From the NCBI GenBank assembly GCA_964440605.1, contig CAYTSW010000062.1, positions 1 to 15,340 of the forward strand: a stretch of 15,340 nt of DNA, in the 5' to 3' direction. Source of the DNA: CAYTSW01 sp964440605. Lineage in GTDB: Bacteria; Planctomycetota; Phycisphaerae; Phycisphaerales; UBA1924. Under the pieces are notes generated by a model. The model was not told the origin of the DNA and searched no databases. It saw only the letters and a program-made list of their open reading frames with translations. The position numbers and the translations under genes were made by a program. Below are positions 6,926 through 12,965 of this stretch, one piece after another (within the stretch, counting starts at the first letter, position 1; every line of letters begins with the position of its first letter).

Positions 6926-8149
6926 ATGACGACGGCCGCGGGATCGGATGTGTTTGCAAAGCGGGCGACGGGCCTGCTCGACACGCTGGAGTCGGCGGGC
7001 GAGCTGAAGCATCTGCAAGTGATCGACGGCCCGATGGACGCCACCGTCCGACTCGCGCAGGAGGACGGCTCGATCAAGGAAGCCCTCTGCTTCTGCTCGA
7101 ACAACTATCTGGGCCTGGCGAACCATCCCGAGGTGGTCGAAGCCGGGCGCAAGGCGCTGACGGACTACGGCGCGGGCACGGCTTCGGTGCGGTTCATCTG
7201 CGGCACGTTCGCGCCGCACCTCGAGCTCGAAGCGCGCATCGCGCAGTTTCTCGAGGTGGAGAAGAGCTACACGTTCGTCTCCTGCTGGAACGCCACCGAG
7301 GCGCTCTTCCCGACGCTGGCCGATCCGAAGGACGCCATCGTCAGCGACGCGCTCAACCATGCGTGCATCATCGACTCGATCCGACTGGCCGGCGTCATCC
7401 AGAAAGGCATCCGCAAGTTCATCTATCCCAACAACGACTTGGCGGCGCTGGAGCAGAAACTGGCCGAGGCGCGCGAAGCGGTGGGCGACGATCAGGTCGT
7501 GTGGGTGGTGACGGACGGCGTCTTCTCGATGGAGGGCTCGCTCGCCGACCTGCCCAGGATGCGCGAGCTGTGCGACCGCTTCGGTGCGGTGCTCGTCGTC
7601 GACGACTCGCACGGCGTGGGCGTCATGGGCGAGCACGGGCGCGGCACGCACGAACACTTCGGCATGAGCGGCGATCGGATCGACGTGATGACCGGCACGC
7701 TCGGCAAGGCGCTGGGCGGGGCCGCGGGCGGGTACGTCGCGGGCCCGGCGTACGCGGTGGACATGATCGTCCAGCGCGCCCGCCCCACGCTCTTCTCCAA
7801 CGCGCTGCCCGTGACCGTCGCGTGCAGCGCGAGCAAGGCCATCGAGGTGCTCCAACGCGAGCCGCAGCGCGTCGCCAAGCTCAAGGACAACTGCGCCTAC
7901 GCACGCTCAGAAATCCGCGCAGCGGGCTTCGAGGTCATCGAGTCGCCGACGGCGATCTGCCCCATCATCGTCGGCGAGACGAGCAAGGCCATCGCCATGA
8001 GCAAGCGCCTGCTCGAGCTCGGCGTCTTCGTGATCGGTTTCGGGTACCCCGTCGTGCCCGAGGGCGAGGCGCGGCTGCGGTGCCAGATTTCGGCGGCCCA
8101 CGAGCACGAGCACATCGACGCCATGGTCGACGCGTTGAAGAAGCTCTAA
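6926..8149 (+). CDS. kbl: Glycine C-acetyltransferase (2-amino-3-ketobutyrate CoA ligase)
   Basis: A PLP enzyme of the alpha-oxoamine synthase family, 407 aa. Kbl condenses acetyl-CoA and glycine to 2-amino-3-oxobutyrate, or runs in reverse in threonine breakdown to glycine. Whole-length similarity to E. coli Kbl is clear by eye: NNYLGLANHPE (59-69), ASVRFICGT (86-94), DALNHACIIDSIRL (141-154), TDGVFSMEGSLADL (196-209), DDSHGVGVMGEHGRG (226-240), the PLP lysine Lys261 in GTLGKALGG, and the C-terminal FGYPVVPEGEARLR. It is Kbl-like, not BioF- or HemA-like, in these blocks. The start has AGGAGG 8 nt upstream; an earlier in-frame ATG at 6890 lacks one. The partner threonine dehydrogenase (tdh) is not in the window. 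Divergent from hom, so threonine synthesis and turnover genes share a control region. Confidence 0.94.
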   Translation: MTTAAGSDVFAKRATGLLDTLESAGELKHLQVIDGPMDATVRLAQEDGSIKEALCFCSNNYLGLANHPEVVEAGRKALTDYGAGTASVRFICGTFAPHLELEARIAQFLEVEKSYTFVSCWNATEALFPTLADPKDAIVSDALNHACIIDSIRLAGVIQKGIRKFIYPNNDLAALEQKLAEAREAVGDDQVVWVVTDGVFSMEGSLADLPRMRELCDRFGAVLVVDDSHGVGVMGEHGRGTHEHFGMSGDRIDVMTGTLGKALGGAAGGYVAGPAYAVDMIVQRARPTLFSNALPVTVACSASKAIEVLQREPQRVAKLKDNCAYARSEIRAAGFEVIESPTAICPIIVGETSKAIAMSKRLLELGVFVIGFGYPVVPEGEARLRCQISAAHEHEHIDAMVDALKKL

Positions 8150-8252
8150 CCTGATCTTCGACGCGACGGGAATAGTCACGCGTGATGGGGCGATTGACGT
8201 GGGAACGCCGTCATGCGGATGGCGGCCGACACAAGGCGAAAGGACTGCACGC

Positions 8253-8699
8253 ATGGGCAAGCTGGGACCGGTGCTCTTCGGATTCGTGATGATCGGCGTG
8301 CTCGCGGTGATCATGCTCACGCGCGGCGGCACGGCTCCCACGCCGGCCGCGTTTACGGGCGACGCGGCGACGATGTCGCTGGGGGAGGCTCGCGAGCGGG
8401 CGGGCGAACAGGGCCGCGTTGTCTTCGCCGTCGCGACCGCCGATTGGTGCGGGCCTTGCCAGACCTACAAGAAAGGCGCTCTGGCCGACACGCGTGTCGA
8501 AGCATGGCTGAACGAACGCGCGGTGCCGTTGATCCTCGACGTCACCGACGGCATGCCGCCGGACGCGGAGTCGCTGGGCGTGCAAACGATCCCCGCAAGT
8601 TTCGTCATCGCTCCCGATGGTCGCGTGCTGGCGTCGCAGGCGGGGGCGATGTCCGCCGATCAGTTGCTGCCGTGGCTGGAGCAGGCGGCGGGCGGGTAA
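8253..8699 (+). CDS. Membrane-anchored thioredoxin-fold protein
   Basis: A 148-aa protein with an N-terminal membrane anchor (residues 5-22, LGPVLFGFVMIGVLAVIML) and a thioredoxin domain placed outside the cytoplasmic membrane. The active site is ADWCGPC (63-69); the cis-proline is in TIPASFVI (Pro114), followed by a PDGRVL hairpin. It should act as a thiol-disulfide oxidoreductase or reductant carrier on envelope proteins; its partner is unknown. The ATG at 8253 is chosen because an AAGGA box lies 8 nt upstream and the membrane segment follows at once. A similar gene of identical length lies 49 nt downstream, so the two look like tandem paralogues on one transcript. It follows kbl by 103 nt. 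Confidence 0.88.
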   Translation: MGKLGPVLFGFVMIGVLAVIMLTRGGTAPTPAAFTGDAATMSLGEARERAGEQGRVVFAVATADWCGPCQTYKKGALADTRVEAWLNERAVPLILDVTDGMPPDAESLGVQTIPASFVIAPDGRVLASQAGAMSADQLLPWLEQAAGG

Positions 8700-8748
8700 G
8701 GTGCTCGCGGGTGAGCGAGCGGGGGTCAACTCCTGAAAGGACGAACCG

Positions 8749-9195
8749 ATGGTTACAGCAGCACGGATGATCGGAATGGCCGTCACGGTCGGCGCCGGAA
8801 TCGCTCTGGCGGGCCTCGCGGGCTGTCAGTCCATGAACGACACGCAGGGCGTCGTCCTGCCGCCGGCGGAGGAGCGCCCGCAGGCGATCGTGGACGTGCT
8901 CAACCAGGCCGACACGGCGGGCAAGCCCGCGCTGGTGGTGATGGACGCCTCGTGGTGCGGCCCGTGCCGCGTCTACAAGTCTCAGACGATCGACCAGCCC
9001 GCGGTCCGCGCCGAACTGCGCGAGCGGGTCGTGCTGACTGTGCTCGACTGGGACGCCCACCCCCGCGTGGTCGACGAACTCAACCTCGGCGCAACGCCCA
9101 CGACGCTGCTGTTCAAAGACGGCGAAGTCGTCGCCCAGAACGGCGTGATGTCGCCGAGCGAGTTGTTTGAGTGGTTGGAGGCGCAGGGGGTGTGA
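8749..9195 (+). CDS. Thioredoxin-fold lipoprotein
   Basis: A 148-aa predicted lipoprotein. The signal peptide (1-25) ends in the lipobox LAGC with Cys26 as the lipidation site; the next residues are Gln-Ser, with no Asp at +2, so outer-membrane placement would be expected by the E. coli rule. The thioredoxin domain has ASWCGPC (67-73), VVMD before it, and a cis-proline in GATPTTLLF (Pro117). It probably acts in envelope thiol-disulfide exchange beside its upstream neighbour, to which it is similar in size and domain plan. The ATG has an AAAGGA box 7 nt upstream. An inverted hexamer (GCTCGC/GCGAGC, 8703-8720) between the genes is too weak to call a terminator. The next gene is convergent. Confidence 0.9.
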   Translation: MVTAARMIGMAVTVGAGIALAGLAGCQSMNDTQGVVLPPAEERPQAIVDVLNQADTAGKPALVVMDASWCGPCRVYKSQTIDQPAVRAELRERVVLTVLDWDAHPRVVDELNLGATPTTLLFKDGEVVAQNGVMSPSELFEWLEAQGV

Positions 9196-9629
9196 CAGTC
9201 GACTGATGGAGCGAACCTGGCACCGTCGCTCGGCCGGCCGCAACATGCATGCGAGTCATGCGGCGATGCCGAAGAGAACACAAGGGTCGTGTCGGCGATG
9301 ATAAGCACAACGACGAGGCCGATCGCGATGCCGCTGTAGACCCGCCCGATGCGACGGCAATGCTCCCATATCCACGCGCGTTCGCACTTCGGTATTGGGT
9401 AGGCCCAACGCGAGCACATGAGCTTCTTCCCGCGCAGGTCGCCCTGACGACCCCAATCGCCGCTCTTGGCTGGTTCTTCGCGCCGTGGAGCGGGCGTTCA
9501 GCCCATGGGGTGCGATCAAGACGCCCGCCATGAGTCTTCGGCGTGCGTTATAGCATACAGGGTCGGGCGTACCACCTGTTCTGTCTTGAGTATGTATAGC
9601 TGCGGCAGCGAGGAATGGCAGCCCGCGGG
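9196..9629. other. Gene-poor stretch between convergent genes, possible decayed sequence
   Basis: No confident gene is seen in these 434 nt. The minus strand has an extended -10 (TGC-TATAAC, box at 9547-9552) and a possible small membrane-protein frame from the ATG at 9419. An 8-bp inverted repeat (GCGGGCGT/ACGCCCGC) lies near 9490-9530. The palindrome GCCCGCGGGC (9621-9630) touches the stop of the protease-like gene. Confidence 0.4.
9280..9419 (-). pseudogene. Possible fragment of a small membrane protein
   Basis: From the ATG at 9419 the minus strand reads about 47 codons with a protein-like pattern: MCSRWAYPIPKCERAW, then a basic RRIGR, then a hydrophobic helix GIAIGLVVVLIIADTTLVF. The frame stays open to 8982 but beyond about 9280 it becomes low-complexity and then runs antisense to the thioredoxin lipoprotein gene, so the natural end is unclear and a frameshift or truncation is likely. 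The frame is also open upstream of the ATG to a TAA that overlaps the TATAAC box. It may be a true small gene, a remnant, or chance; no family is recognised. Confidence 0.25.
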
Positions 9630-10877
9630 CTAACGGCGATATCTCTCTTCGATATCTTTGAGCCAGCGAAGTTTTTCCGTCGCTTCGCCGAGCCACACTT
9701 CCATGCGTGGCTCTAGATCAAGAATATCCTGTTCAACTTCCGCAAGGTCCGCCAGCGTTGCAGCTTGACGTCGTCGAATTACTGGGTGAATCTCCTCTTT
9801 TCCGTAGCGTCGTTCGAAGTCCGAGAAGCGTTTTCTCCAGTCGCGAACTTCGCGCCCTACGCCTTGGATTGTGTTTCGTACGCCGAGCCATACGCGCCGC
9901 GTAGCATCATAGCCGTCTCGGTCAGGACGCATTGCACGTGCACGCCTAAGTGCACGAGGCATGGCATCTACCACGCGAATGACGTTCTCGCGAAACCCGC
10001 CAGAAAGTCGCTCAAGATCGCGCTGCCTTCTTTGCTCAAGTTTGATCACCCGGTCTACGGCTTTGATCATGAGGCCGCGGCCCATGGTGCCGACCGATTC
10101 CCACCTTGGAATCTGCAACAGGCGGCCAACTTCGACCTCGTCAGCGACGACTGAGTGGGCTAAGCGCACATCTACAGACTCGGTAGCCGTCAACGCAAGA
10201 ACGGACGTCTTTGAGTCCAAGAGTCGATGTTGATCGGATCCACTCGAAGGGGCTGAACCCGTGACGGTGCCATCAGGAGCAAGCCAAAGCTGAGCCTCAG
10301 TAACGACCATCGCTCTTGCAATTTCGGGGCTGTGCCCGTTGCTCTCGGCGAGCGCTGCGAGCCGAGATGCAAACGCAGCGTTGTACTTCGCATCGACTTG
10401 AACAGATCCCGTTTGGGCGTTCCGTGTGAAGGAAAGCGCCGCGCCTTGATGTCCCGTGTCGAGCATGTAGATGTCTTTCGAGGAGAAGGGGAAGACCATC
10501 GCGGCGCTGATGCATTGCTCGATCAGAGAGATGTAGTGAAAGTTATTGGCATGTGCTTCGAGGACGGCTTGTATTTCAATCATCTCCTCTATGGAGCCGC
10601 CTTCGGAGTTCACGTGGAACACGATGTAGCGGATGTCCTTTCGAGACGCCCAGCGCAAGCAGTCGTCGACTCCCCTGGCGAGCACGGCATCAGCCGGAAA
10701 ATCCCCCTCCCCCGGAAGTCCTACGGCGCCATGGATTGGAATGACCAAATAGCGATTGGGAGTGCCTTGGCTGCCGCTCGGCACGTTTCGGGTCTGTGCG
10801 TGTGCAACGTGCATGCCCAACAGGACCGCGAGCACGCTAAGTAGAGAGGGCACGAAAATGGATTCCGTTCGTCGCAT
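9630..10877 (-). CDS. Secreted ClpP/NfeD-type serine protease homologue with coiled-coil tail
   Basis: A 415-aa exported protein. Residues 1-27 are a signal peptide ending HVAHA-Q. Residues about 42-265 resemble the ClpP/crotonase fold of NfeD membrane proteases: YLVIPIHGAVG (43-53), YIVFHVNSEGG (84-94), then CISAA (122-126), where Ser124 fits the nucleophile, and DAKYNAAFASRL (162-173), where Lys164 fits the base of a Ser-Lys dyad. Residues 270-415 are highly charged and helical with coiled-coil character. The NfeD transmembrane block and OB-fold domain are absent, so the architecture is unusual; catalysis is inferred. The ATG at 10877 is preferred over one 16 codons upstream because GGAGGT (10883-10888) lies 5 nt before it. 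A TACAAT -10 lies at 10896-10901. Base composition is clearly lower in GC than its neighbours (a sampled 60-nt line has 31 G+C, against 41 in cysC), suggesting recent transfer. Confidence 0.75.
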   Translation of the reverse strand: MRRTESIFVPSLLSVLAVLLGMHVAHAQTRNVPSGSQGTPNRYLVIPIHGAVGLPGEGDFPADAVLARGVDDCLRWASRKDIRYIVFHVNSEGGSIEEMIEIQAVLEAHANNFHYISLIEQCISAAMVFPFSSKDIYMLDTGHQGAALSFTRNAQTGSVQVDAKYNAAFASRLAALAESNGHSPEIARAMVVTEAQLWLAPDGTVTGSAPSSGSDQHRLLDSKTSVLALTATESVDVRLAHSVVADEVEVGRLLQIPRWESVGTMGRGLMIKAVDRVIKLEQRRQRDLERLSGGFRENVIRVVDAMPRALRRARAMRPDRDGYDATRRVWLGVRNTIQGVGREVRDWRKRFSDFERRYGKEEIHPVIRRRQAATLADLAEVEQDILDLEPRMEVWLGEATEKLRWLKDIEERYRR

Positions 10878-10882
10878 AAGAC

Positions 10883-10901
10883 ACCTCCGCCGGCCATTGT
10901 A
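10883..10901 (-). promoter_or_regulatory. -10 box and ribosome binding site of the protease-like gene
   Basis: On the minus strand TACAAT (10896-10901) is followed 7 nt later by GGAGGT (10883-10888), then 5 nt and the ATG. The short leader would begin near 10889, leaving the ribosome binding site at or near the 5' end of the message. No good -35 hexamer is seen 17 nt upstream. Confidence 0.5.
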
Positions 10902-11116
10902 CTGGCAATGGCTGAATGCGAACACGTCCTTGACGTTCGTTCAGCCGCGAGCTCACATCCCTCCACGGCTCCTATGTATCCGTGTTGCCGGAGTGAGGCG
11001 ACGCGAGCCCTCGCCCCCTCTTAGCCCGAGAGTGGCCGACCGGCCGAAGGCGACGCGGACACAGCAGACTTCGCGCGCGGACTAACGGCTCCTTGATGTG
11101 CGAGCTTGAGCCTGCG
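10902..11116. other. Noncoding stretch upstream of the protease-like gene
   Basis: No open frame with protein-like character is seen on either strand. The stretch would carry any upstream control sequences for the protease-like gene. Nothing else is recognised. Confidence 0.4.
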
Positions 11117-11365
11117 TCATCCCAGAGAGCCCGCGTAGCCGAACCCGAAGAGGATCACGGCCAGCACGTACACCAAGTTGGCGAAGAGCCCACGCCGCCG
11201 ACAGCGTCGGCACAGCCGCGGCTGTGCAACGCGTTATTGCCTGATCGACCGGACGAAAAGCGCCAGCAGGCAGAGGAGAAAGAAGTGTCTGAGCCAGCCG
11301 TTCTGCTGGCACTGCTAACAGCAGCTGTACTCCTCGCCCAACTTCTGGTTCACGAAGTCCCGCAT
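11117..11365 (-). pseudogene. Broken two-helix membrane protein frame beginning on the cysC stop codon
   Basis: One reading frame of 83 codons on the minus strand looks protein-like throughout but is cut by TAG (11315-11317) and TAA (11234-11236) before ending at TGA (11117-11119). It opens with an ATG sharing one base with the cysC stop (TGATG). The three segments read MRDFVNQKLGEEYSCC, QCQQNGWLRHFFLLCLLALF and, at the end, FANLVYVLAVILFGFGYAG, giving two hydrophobic helices, a CC-x-QC cysteine group and a CRRCRRR cluster. The second stop lies beside an 18-bp palindrome. The simplest reading is a decayed gene once coupled to cysC; stop-codon readthrough or consensus errors are alternatives. 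A 16-aa product up to the first stop is also possible. No family is recognised. Confidence 0.4.
11197..11227. repeat. Hairpin plus 18-bp perfect palindrome
   Basis: GCCGAC-AGC-GTCGGC (11197-11211) overlaps by two bases the perfect palindrome GCACAGCCGCGGCTGTGC (11210-11227). It is embedded in the broken frame downstream of cysC, seven nt from its second stop codon. The arrangement suggests an inserted palindromic element or a terminator-like structure for the cysC transcript. It is not clearly the same family as the TCC-loop hairpins. Confidence 0.6.
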
Positions 11366-11982
11366 CAGCCGGAGATGAAGCCCCGCTCCTTGAGCATCGC
11401 GAGGCACTGCTCGACGCACGCCTCCACCGAGTGCTCGGCGGGCTTGAGGACGAGCTCGGCGTTGGCCGGTGCTTCGTACGGGTCGTCGATGCCGGTGAAG
11501 CCCTTGATCTCGCCCGCGCGGGCTTTCTTGTACAGGCCCTTGGGGTCGCGCTTCTCGCACTCCTCCAGCGGGCAGTCGACGAAGACCTCGATGAAGGCCA
11601 GGCCGCTGTTCTCATGGAGGGTGCGGCAGTTGTCGCGGTCGCCCGCGTAGGGGCTGATGAAGCTGGTCAGCGCCACCGCGCCCGAGTCGGCGAAGAGCTT
11701 GGCGACCTCACCGATGCGGCGGATGTTCTCGGCGCGGTCTTCGGCGGAGAAGCCCAGGTTCGCGTTGAGGCCCATGCGGATGTTGTCGCCGTCCATGCGG
11801 TAGCTGTTGATGCCCTGCTGCACGAGCACCTGCTCGAGGGCCGAAGCGATGGTCGACTTGCCCGAGGCCGAGAGGCCGGTGAACCACATGGTGCAGCCCT
11901 TGCACTTGAGGGCGGCCCAGCGCTCATCTCGGGTGAGGTTGCCTTCGTGCCAGGTGAGGTTGGTGCCCTTGATCGTGCTCAT
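11365..11982 (-). CDS. cysC: Adenylylsulfate (APS) kinase
   Basis: Phosphorylates adenosine 5'-phosphosulfate to PAPS with ATP, in sulfate activation; cytoplasmic, 205 aa, a normal length for the family. The N-terminal NLTWHEGNLTRDER (8-21) is typical. The Walker A loop is GLSASGKST (36-44), with Ala39 where Gly is usual. Further landmarks are MDGDNIR (63-69), RAENIRRIGEVAKLF (83-97), FISPY with Ser110, and the C-terminal FVDCPLEECEKRDPKGLYKKA (134-154) with GFTGIDDPYE (161-170). The ATG at 11982 is chosen because the family begins here; one at 12000, six codons upstream, is possible. A GAGAGAG purine run lies about 7-14 nt before the chosen ATG. The usual partner ATP sulfurylase (cysDN or sat) is not in the window, so the gene may serve sulfation from a remote APS source. 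A well-spaced promoter lies upstream. Confidence 0.95.
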   Translation of the reverse strand: MSTIKGTNLTWHEGNLTRDERWAALKCKGCTMWFTGLSASGKSTIASALEQVLVQQGINSYRMDGDNIRMGLNANLGFSAEDRAENIRRIGEVAKLFADSGAVALTSFISPYAGDRDNCRTLHENSGLAFIEVFVDCPLEECEKRDPKGLYKKARAGEIKGFTGIDDPYEAPANAELVLKPAEHSVEACVEQCLAMLKERGFISG

Positions 11983-12039
11983 CGCGCTGCTCTCTCTCAT
12001 GGGTCGCGGGGGGCGACGGGGGTGGAATGGGGGATGCGG

Positions 12040-12068
12040 AACGTAGTGCTCGTCGGGGCGGGGGGCAA
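12040..12068 (-). promoter_or_regulatory. Sigma70-like promoter of cysC
   Basis: On the minus strand TTGCCC (12063-12068) is followed by a 17-nt spacer and TACGTT (12040-12045). The predicted start is near 12033, about 50 nt before the cysC ATG. The spacing is ideal and both hexamers keep the key bases (TTG and TA---T). It suggests cysC is transcribed separately from the FKBP gene. Confidence 0.5.
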
Positions 12069-12151
12069 GTGTCGGAGAACCGGCGCACGCCGGGCGCATC
12101 GGTGGGTGTGCGTGTGGGGATTTGGGGTTGGGGGGCCGTGGTGCGGCTGCG

Positions 12152-12646
12152 TCAGAGGGGGAGACGCTCGCGGGGGTCGTTGGGGTGGTAGAGGCGTTCC
12201 CGGCGGTTGCCGTCGCGGTCACGCACGCGCAGGAGCTCGACCTCGAAGACGAGCGTGGCGTCCTCGGGAATCCGGTCGGCGTAGCCCAGCCGCCCATAGT
12301 GCGCCTCGGGCGGCATCGTGATCACCCGCTTCCCGCCCGCGCGCATACCCCGCACGCCGAGGTCCATGCCTGGGATCACCGTCTTGTCGCCCAGGATGAA
12401 CTTGTGGACGCGGCCGTTGTCGTACGTATTGATGACTTCATCGCCGTCCTCGAGGCGCCCGACATAGTGGACGTGGACCAGATGGCCCTCCTCGGCCTTG
12501 GCCCCGATACCGTCGCGCACGTCGCGGATCTTCACCTTGGCGTCGGGCGAGATTCGGACGGTGCGGTCGCCGCAGCCCGCGACGGCGCAGGCGAAGGCCA
12601 AGAGCGTCGTCGCGACGAGCGTGCGCAGGAAGAGCGTGCCGTTCAT
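12152..12646 (-). CDS. FKBP-type peptidyl-prolyl isomerase lipoprotein
   Basis: A 164-aa predicted lipoprotein isomerase that would assist folding of exported proteins. The signal peptide ends in the lipobox AVAGC with Cys25 lipidated. The FKBP domain (about 40-142) shows VHVHYVGRLEDGDEV (57-71), VIPGMDLGVRGMRAGGKR (90-107), PPEAHYG (112-118) and IPEDATLVFEVELL (127-140). Most core positions fit the family. The aromatic residue at the base of the pocket is not obvious (Met/Leu at VIPGMDL), a variation seen in some bacterial FKBPs. The last 22 residues are a charged extension. No clear ribosome binding site is seen. It lies 70 nt downstream of the 82-aa VOC-like gene on the same strand and could share the transcript from tmk. 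A separate promoter for cysC follows. Confidence 0.93.
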   Translation of the reverse strand: MNGTLFLRTLVATTLLAFACAVAGCGDRTVRISPDAKVKIRDVRDGIGAKAEEGHLVHVHYVGRLEDGDEVINTYDNGRVHKFILGDKTVIPGMDLGVRGMRAGGKRVITMPPEAHYGRLGYADRIPEDATLVFEVELLRVRDRDGNRRERLYHPNDPRERLPL

Positions 12647-12716
12647 GCAGGGGTCATCGGCGGCCGGTCGTCGCGGCTGAAGCGAAGCGGCCCGATAACG
12701 CCGCTGGGCGGGCGGC

Positions 12717-12965
12717 TCAGCTCCGGCTGGACCAGATCGTCAGGGACAGCCCGTCGGTCTCGAGCCGGGCGACCCGGCGCCACGCCCCGAGCCCCACCTC
12801 GTCCCGCGGCGGCTCGACGGGCGTCGCGCCGGCCTTGATCGCGTCGCGGTACCGGCGCTCCACCGAGTCCACCTGCACAACGATCGCCTCGCCAAGATCC
12901 TCGACGCGCTCGGGCGCGTCGGCCACGCGCAGGGCGGCGGCGATGCGCTCGGGCAAGCGCGTCAC
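12717..12965 (-). CDS. Small VOC/glyoxalase-half-like protein, GTG start, coupled to tmk
   Basis: An 82-aa protein of unknown function. The GTG start at 12965 overlaps the tmk stop (GTGA, 3 bases of the start and stop interlocked), a standard layout for translational coupling, and it is the only start that does not run antiframe into tmk. Residues about 27-80 follow the beta-alpha-beta-beta-beta outline of half a vicinal oxygen chelate (glyoxalase) domain: AIVVQVDSVERRYRDAIKAG, then GATPVEPP, then WRRVARLETDGLSLTIW. Metal ligands are not evident, and a single module of this size would need to dimerise to form a full site. That assignment is by eye and tentative; the gene itself is supported by its overlap, codon character and intact frame. 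Confidence 0.65.
   Translation of the reverse strand: MTRLPERIAAALRVADAPERVEDLGEAIVVQVDSVERRYRDAIKAGATPVEPPRDEVGLGAWRRVARLETDGLSLTIWSSRS

Noticed and set aside
8703..8720. Terminator between the two thioredoxin genes
   Set aside because: Only a 6-bp inverted repeat with no T-run; 49-nt spacing and a good ribosome binding site suit co-transcription.
9256..9696. 146-codon minus-strand frame after the protease-like gene
   Set aside because: Overlaps the protease gene end in another frame, is Arg-rich and lacks any recognisable or hydrophobic domain; the adjacent frame with a membrane helix is more protein-like.
11315..11317. Programmed readthrough of the TAG after CC
   Set aside because: UAG-CAG resembles only part of the known UAG-CAR-YYA context (the next codon is TGC), and a second stop follows in the same frame, so decay is simpler; kept only as an alternative.
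11431..12321. 296-codon plus-strand frame opposite cysC
   Set aside because: Antisense shadow of cysC, whose Walker A and APS-binding blocks are complete.
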